A stretch of DNA of 64,000 nt, from positions 20,560,501 to 20,624,500 of the forward strand of contig JALMGJ010000008.1 of assembly GCA_023362775.1 (NCBI GenBank), given 5' to 3'. Below, one piece after another: positions 58,436 through 64,000 of this stretch; the first letter of the stretch is position 1; every line of letters begins with the position of its first letter. Origin of the DNA: Charina bottae. Lineage: Eukaryota > Chordata > Lepidosauria > Squamata > Charinaidae. The position numbers and the translations under genes were made by a program. Below the pieces are notes generated by a model, which saw only the letters and a program-made list of their open reading frames with translations, was not told the DNA's origin and did no database searches.

Positions 58436-60739
58436 TTTTTTTTAGCCTTCTGAAATATGTGGTTTTAAAGTGAATGATACCTCTCTGTAGATACCACACA
58501 ACAGTACTGTACACCCAAGGACCCTACAGAAAGTAACTTATTCTTAATATAAGAAATATGTGAAAGCACTTATATGGATCTATAAGCTTCAGCAATACAG
58601 TGAGGGTGCTAATTTCTAAGGTATTGACAAAGTCACAGAGGAATGGACTATAAATGATCATTTGGTGGCTGAACATTACATCTTGAATCACAGGCAGCAC
58701 GCCTTACATAAATACCGACTACTGAGACGCATCAGAGAAAGGATCGTTCTCCTGTCCTGTTTGTATAGATGCCTGATGCAGCTGATTAACTCCTTTGAGA
58801 TACAAAATAATGGACTAGTTTGGCATTATTTGGCATAGAAAAGGCAAAAGCATTTAACTTGGCATGGTTTCCCATAAATGTCTGCACATTAAAAAGTAAA
58901 CCTAAGTTACCTTTTCTGGACATAAAAACATTTATAATATCATTTATTTCAGTGTTTATTATTCCTAGAAACTAAGCCTTATTATAGCACTGTCTAAAAG
59001 AACTTAGGCTAAAAATGATATTTTAAACTTTTTTGGACTGGGCTGCATATCTATCAGATGATTCTAATAAACCTAGACTGATCAAACCTTGGCTACTCAT
59101 ATGTCAACTGGATTTATGAGCTTGCCTACAGCTGAAAAATTGATTTATATTATGAGAAAATGAGTAATTTGAGCCGACTTATTTTTTTAAAAAGAGTGTG
59201 TTCTCTGGGGAGACATGCTAAGCTGGAGCCTTTCTAAAATTTAGGTCAAAGGAAGAGTAGGAAATAGAAGAATAATAGATTGATTTCTCTAACTTCAGGT
59301 CCTTCATTCCATTTTTTTCAGTTGCTGCACAACTTTTTCATTTTATCCCTTCAGTTTCACTGCTGAGGGAATGACACTTTATTACACAATTTTTGTTGGC
59401 ACCATATGCATTCGTACACTTCTTATTTATGTGGATGAAAATCCTTTTTCGAAGATGACCTAAAGCAATGGCCTGAGGTGACAGATTATAAGATTATCCT
59501 TGCTACAATCCATAGTACCAAAGAACAAGTAAATTGTAGATCAGCCTTAACCAACCTGGTGCTCTTCAATAAAGTGGAGTGGAATTCTGGGAATTACAGT
59601 CTCAACACTGAGACAAGACTGAGGAAGCTTGGTCTACATATGCATTTTATACTGTGAAATTTAAGAAAATGCTTTCAGTTTCTAATTGTAACATAAGACA
59701 ATTAAGGACTGGTAATATTGTTCTATGTAGCTATACCTTCAGTGCAGTGCGCTCTGAACAAAAGGAATGACATTGAGCTTAGCCAGTGTGCCAGAAGCAT
59801 TCTTAAAGTATGGATAGAAATCTATTCACAGTCTTTAACACGTTTTTTAAAGATGTCACTGACAGGGGAAGCATTTATATTGGAAGACAAAGTGAGAGGA
59901 GAGTGGAGATGAAATTAGTGCTGCTGAAACCACATGATAGAAATGAAAGAGAGGAGATATGTGAGGCAGAATTTGAGAAGATGATAAGGTGTGATGCAGA
60001 AGGTGGAGGCAGAAAAAAGACAACTGGTTGATGGGCAATAGGCTTAAGATAACTGAGAGAAGCTGGATTGTCACAGCTTCTAGAGACTGAAGCAATATGA
60101 GGGACAATTTGAGTGGCATGCGTGATAGGCAGGAGTGATAGGTATGCTGTGCAATTACATGCATTGGTGGAGCAACTTGAGCAGATGCTGCTGAATATCT
60201 ACTTGTCACAACTGCAATGGCTCCCATTGGAAGGACTCCTTGCAGTTGGGATGGAGTGATGGTGTCAGCCTTACAAGGTAGACCAGACAGGAAACACAAC
60301 TATATGAGCTAATTCTACCTTATTATAAAGCTACATTAAAAGAACCTTGCAAGTCTGAAAGTACATTCCTCCCCCGTCTCCTTTACAGCCCAAGAAACTA
60401 GGGAGGGTCTCTTCTGAGCCTCATGCCCCTGATCGCCACATTCCTGCTGCATGTTCAGCTGCCTTTTATCTGACCGTTCCTTGGTTGCGTCTCTTTGCCC
60501 TGTCTCCCAAGGTCATTCTCACATACCATTACAGATGGTCAGTAGATGGCCACTACTAAATCCATGGTGTGGGAGCATGTAGGCACTAGATTTATGGTGA
60601 TGGGCTGATAACAATTGCTGCTAGAATTTTTCTGGCAAGAGGAGAAGGAGAATGAAAAAAAAACCTAATTGGTGTTTGGAAGAACACCAGATATTGAACA
60701 CCTGGAATTAGTGTGTGAGGATGGTTGTGGATAGTTTAA
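58436..60739. other. Unique DNA
   Basis: An old repeat relic at 59555-59625 (ggaattctgggaattacagt) is the only item recognised. A 147-codon minus-strand frame at 59856-60299 has no known motif. Confidence 0.5.
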
Positions 60740-61430
60740 ATGGGTGGATGGTTGCGAATTGATCCCATCTGCTGCAGTCCTGGTCGCAGGCTGTCCCATC
60801 TGGCTCATCAAAGTGATTAGGGACTGGAAGGCAGATATGAGTTATGATGAATGCTTTTTTGGGAAAGGGGATGTCAGGAAGCTATCCTTTGACCCAGCTG
60901 CTTTGGATAACTATCAGCCTATCTCTAGCATTCCCTTTTTAGGTCAAGTGGATTAGCAAAATTGTTTTCAGTTGGCAAGCAGGCCTGGGTAAGGCACTGA
61001 AACATTTATACAGTAGATAAGCTGTAGTGGGACCTGGGTAGGGGGAGTATGAATCTCTTGATCCTGCTGGATCTCTCAGTGGCTTTTGATATAATTGATC
61101 ATGGTAGTCTTAAGTGTTGGAAGTGGATAGCACTGTTCTCCTCCTTCCTGAGGAGTTCCAGTCAATAGGAGGAATGAGAAATTGAGTGGGATGCTGCAGG
61201 GGTCAGTCTTGCCCCCTTACTATTTAATACCTATATGAAGCTGCTGGGGGAGGTAATGTGCTGACATGAGGTGAGGCATCATCAGGATGCTAATGATATC
61301 TAATTATATTTTTCCATCCCGTGCTTATCAGGAGTTGCAGCTGAAGTTCTGTCTTGGTGTCTGGAGGTTGTTAGTGTCTGGATAGGGAGAAAGAGGTCTA
61401 AGCTTAATCCCAGCAGAAAGAGTGAATGTT
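60740..61430 (+). mobile_element. Decayed L2/CR1-type LINE reverse transcriptase
   Basis: Several frames together give LSFDPAALDNYQPISSIPFLGQ, LLILLDLSVAFDIIDH (RT catalytic block A, with aspartate), then a GMLQGSVLPPYY-like box and a KLNPSRKSE-like segment. Stops and frameshifts occur throughout. An old copy. Confidence 0.75.
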
Positions 61431-61639
61431 GATTCAAAAGACTTCTGGCTGTATAATGAATGAATGAATCCATATTTGTTTCTGCGCAGGGTCATGTTCC
61501 GCACCTAAAAAGCAGGCTTGCAATATAGGGGTCCTCCCAGACCCCTTCCTGAAAAAGCAGATGGAAGCCATGGCCAGGAGAACCTTTGCACAGCTCTGCA
61601 TGTATGCCAGTTGTGACATTTCCTTGAACTTCATGCTTT

Positions 61640-61935
61640 ATTGATGATCATGTCCTTGTCATCTCATGTGTAGATTACTATAACTCTATAGACCTGGTTC
61701 TGTCACCTTGCTTGGAACGAAGGAAATAATAGTTCCTCCTGGGGGTGGTTAGCTTAGTAATATCCTCCTTTTAAGAACTCACCATCTTTTGGATTTTTCT
61801 ATTTATTTTATAGTGGATTTTAGATGTATAGGTTTTAACTTTTTATAATATGATTGTAAACCATCCAGAGTCTACTGTGGTAGAGATGGGTGGTGATAAA
61901 TCCAAATAATAAATAAATAAATAAATAACTCATCA
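61640..61935 (+). mobile_element. L2-type LINE 3' terminus
   Basis: Ends tgtaaaccatccagagtcta, gatgggtggtgataaatcca and (AAAT)n. Probably the 3' end of the preceding LINE or a close relative, with 61434-61640 not recognised. Confidence 0.7.
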
Positions 61936-62250
61936 TACATGGGGCTCCCCTTGAAGACTTTTCAGAAGCTGCAGCTAATTCAAAATGCAATGTCCTGCAT
62001 GATTATGGGCTCTATATTGTTTGACTATGTGAAATCATTATTGAAGGAGCTGCATTCAGTGCCAGTAAATTTCCAGGTGCACTTCAAGGTGCTGGTTTAT
62101 TACCTTTTAAGCCCTACATAAACCTGGTTATCTCTAAGACTGAGGGCTCCTTGTGCACCTGCCAATTCACTGAGATCTATTAGGAAGATGTGCTTCAATT
62201 CTCATTTCCTAAGGAATGTCATCAAAACATCAACATGAGATTACCCTTCT
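61936..62250 (+). mobile_element. L2/CR1-type LINE C-terminal fragment
   Basis: The frame(s) encode QKLQLIQNAMSCMI, LLKELHSVPVNFQVHFKVLV and YLLSPT, the conserved thumb/C-terminal region of L2/CR1 ORF2 (family-like LQLIQNAAARLI and WLPV..R..FKVL). It lies directly after the tail of another L2, so it is a separate insertion. Decayed. Confidence 0.7.
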
Positions 62251-62402
62251 TGGTCATGGCCCCCTAATACTACTTTTATTGAGATTGGCTATAACAAGAG
62301 AAACTTGCAAGTTTCATCCACTTTTGCCCAGGCAATCGCTCTTGCATATCTCTGTAAATGTAATCTTACTTACTCTGTATACACAGGCTGTTTGTTAATT
62401 TT

Positions 62403-62560
62403 GTTCTCTCTGTGTGTTTGTGTTTGTGTTTGTGTATATGTATATACAGTATATAGGCTGACCATACGTCCCGTTTTGAACGGGACAGTCCTGTTATTTA
62501 AGCATTTTTCAACCGTCCCATTGTTTTGATCAAAATCTCAATTTTGTCCCTTTTTTAAAC
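62403..62560 (+). repeat. GT-rich stretch and a transposon-terminus-like segment
   Basis: After a (GTTT/GT)n run, aggctgaccatacgtcccgt starts a segment with gaacgggacagtcctgttat and tttgtcccttttttaaaccc. It resembles one end of a vertebrate repeat with gaccatacgtcccgttttg-type termini. The opposite end was not found, so the class is not assigned. Confidence 0.35.
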
Positions 62561-62814
62561 CCGGCGGGAAGGAGGACAGGAAGACAGGAAGGAGGACTGG
62601 AGCCGGACTTGCCATTGGAGGCAGCCCGGAAGAGGCACTATCAGCGCGGCAACTGGAAGCCCAGTTGCCACGTGTGAGCCCAGCAGCAGACACAGCACCA
62701 CAGTCCACCCGGTTTCTGCCTCCTTACCTGATCCTACCCGTGCCGCTTGCTCCGAAGCTGAGATTGTCTGCCCAGCAGTGGTGAGGCCAGGGAAAGCAGG
62801 CACGGGAAGGTTGT

Positions 62815-63530
62815 GGAAAGAGGGTGCGGGGTGCGTGTGTGTGTGTGTGCGATTGCTTGCTCAGAGTAATCGCACACACACACACGCACCACACACTCTT
62901 TCTCCAGCCTCCCTGCAACAGGTGCGGGTGCATTTGGTCACGGGGAGGCTGGAGAAAGAGGGTGTGGGGTGTGTGCGTGTGTGTGTGTTTGTGCGCGTGC
63001 GCGATTACTTGCTCAGAGTAATCATGCGCACACACACACACACACACACACATTCCCCACACCCTCTTTCTCCAGCCTCCCTGCAACAGGTGCGGGTGCA
63101 TTTGGTCACGGGGAGGCTGGAGAAAGAGGGTGTGGGGTGCGTGTGTGTGTGCATGTGTGTGCATGTGTGTGTGCACGCGGGCGTGCAAGATTACCTGCTC
63201 AGAGTAATTGCGTGCACACAAACACACGCTCCCCATACCCTCTTTCTCCAGCCTCCCTGCAACAGGTGCGGGTGCATTTGGTCAAGGGGAGGCTGGAGAA
63301 AGAGGGTGTGGGATGCGTGTGTGTGTGTGCGCACGCGGGCACACACAATTACCTGCTCAGAGTAATCACGCACACACAAACACATGCTCCCCACACCCTC
63401 CTTCTCCAGCCTCCCTGCAACAGGTGCGGGTGCATTTGGTCATGGGGAGGCTGAAGAAAGAGGGTGTGGTGTGTGGGTGTGTGTGTGTGAAAGGCTGGGG
63501 AAAGAGGGTGAGGAAAGTGATTTAGGGTTA
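62815..63530 (+). repeat. Tandem array of ~158-176-bp palindromic units
   Basis: The linker ctgcaacaggtgcgggtgca starts at 62913, 63081, 63257 and 63415 (spacing 168, 176, 158). Each unit has arms ggctggagaaagagggtgtg and its reverse complement, inner GT/CA runs, and a centre like gattacctgctcagagtaat(c), itself a short hairpin. The arms make every unit capable of a long stem. Length variation lies in the GT/CA parts. Confidence 0.93.
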
Positions 63531-64000
63531 AGGAATGAGGGTTACACTGAGCTCCCAAGGAAGGGCATCGCCTGCCAGTGACAAAGGGAGAATCTGTGCC
63601 CATGCAGCCAACAGGTGCCCTGCTGAGCATGGGCACCTCCTTAAGAGGGCTTCCAGGCAGGTCTTAATGATCAGAGGGGTTCCTACCCCAATGAGGCTAA
63701 GATGTTTAGGGTTACAGTAACTTGTGTGGTGGTCAGTGAGTAAATGAATTAGAATAAACCAGCTGCACAAACCCTCCTTCCCTCCCTCTGTTCTTGCTCC
63801 CCGGAAATCTCCAAGACAGAGATGGCCAAATCTGAAAGCTGTAAAATGAGTTGTGCTGAGCTTTGAAAGACATTTTTCCCTGGAAAAATTGCCAACAGAT
63901 TAACCCACATTTTGACATTTGTCTTCCATTGTGAACTGGGGGAGGAGGCCTGTTTTATGACAAGTCTATGGGTGATGATTACCTAATAATGATGCAGATA
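63531..64000. other. Unique DNA
   Basis: Nothing recognised to the end of the window. Confidence 0.5.

Noticed and set aside
62724..63525. Frames up to 195 codons rich in Cys/Val/His
   Set aside because: Translations of the palindromic GT-rich minisatellite in several frames; periodic with the repeat unit.
62815..63530. CRISPR-like array
   Set aside because: Repeated units are adjacent palindromes with variable GT runs, with no unique spacers, and the organism is eukaryotic.

Overview
The window is gene-poor, AT-rich vertebrate nuclear DNA, and the repeat content points to a squamate reptile (snake or lizard). That content includes a BovB-type LINE tail, L1 ORF2 ends, L2/CR1-like LINE ends, Penelope-like elements, an RTE-like LINE, Ty1/copia LTR sequences, two families of tRNA-derived SINE, hAT-type MITEs and many microsatellites. 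No rRNA, functional tRNA, CRISPR array, operon or convincing host gene was found. The one weak host-coding candidate is a two-helix, MARVEL-like open segment near 3.4 kb. Family names rest on recognised protein motifs and terminal sequences; no database search was possible.

Layout. 0-12 kb is mostly unique AT-rich sequence with a LINE 3' fragment in a 12-bp target duplication (4.5 kb), a BovB tail (4.9 kb), a SINE (7.6 kb) and a perfect 79-bp-arm palindrome made of Penelope termini (10.7 kb). At 12.7-13.6 kb a SINE sits inside a LINE 3' end. At 15.9-18.7 kb lie a solo LTR, a young 5'-truncated L1 with a 301-codon open frame and 17-bp target duplication, and a second solo LTR. At 19.8 and 23.5 kb are two CpG-rich hAT-type MITEs with 8-bp target duplications. 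From 23.5 to 28.3 kb is a nest of elements bracketed by an exact repeat of at least 42 bp: MITE, a LINE with a 505-codon reverse-transcriptase frame, a microsatellite, and a Penelope element that itself contains an L1. A second Penelope endonuclease fragment follows at 28.7 kb. At 30.9-32.2 kb is an internally deleted copia element keeping only the end of reverse transcriptase plus RNase H, and a solo LTR of the same family lies at 37.9 kb. At 33.6 kb is a 947-bp deletion derivative of the LINE found full length at 54.4 kb.

The right half has sparse L2 ends, SINEs and tandem repeats (40.3, 45.4, 46.4, 51.3 kb). At 52.3-58.4 kb a half-L1-like element is split by a 3.9-kb RTE-like LINE whose only visible coding lesion is one stop codon. 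The end holds decayed L2 pieces (60.7-62.2 kb) and a tandem array of hairpin-forming units (62.8-63.5 kb).

Nothing here works as a pathway. The coding sequences are reverse transcriptases, endonucleases and RNase H of selfish elements, nearly all truncated or mutated. What the window offers is a layered insertion history that can be ordered from exact target duplications, plus several structured, possibly undescribed repeat families: the tail-less RTE-like pair, the CpG-rich MITEs, the Penelope palindrome and the cruciform minisatellite.
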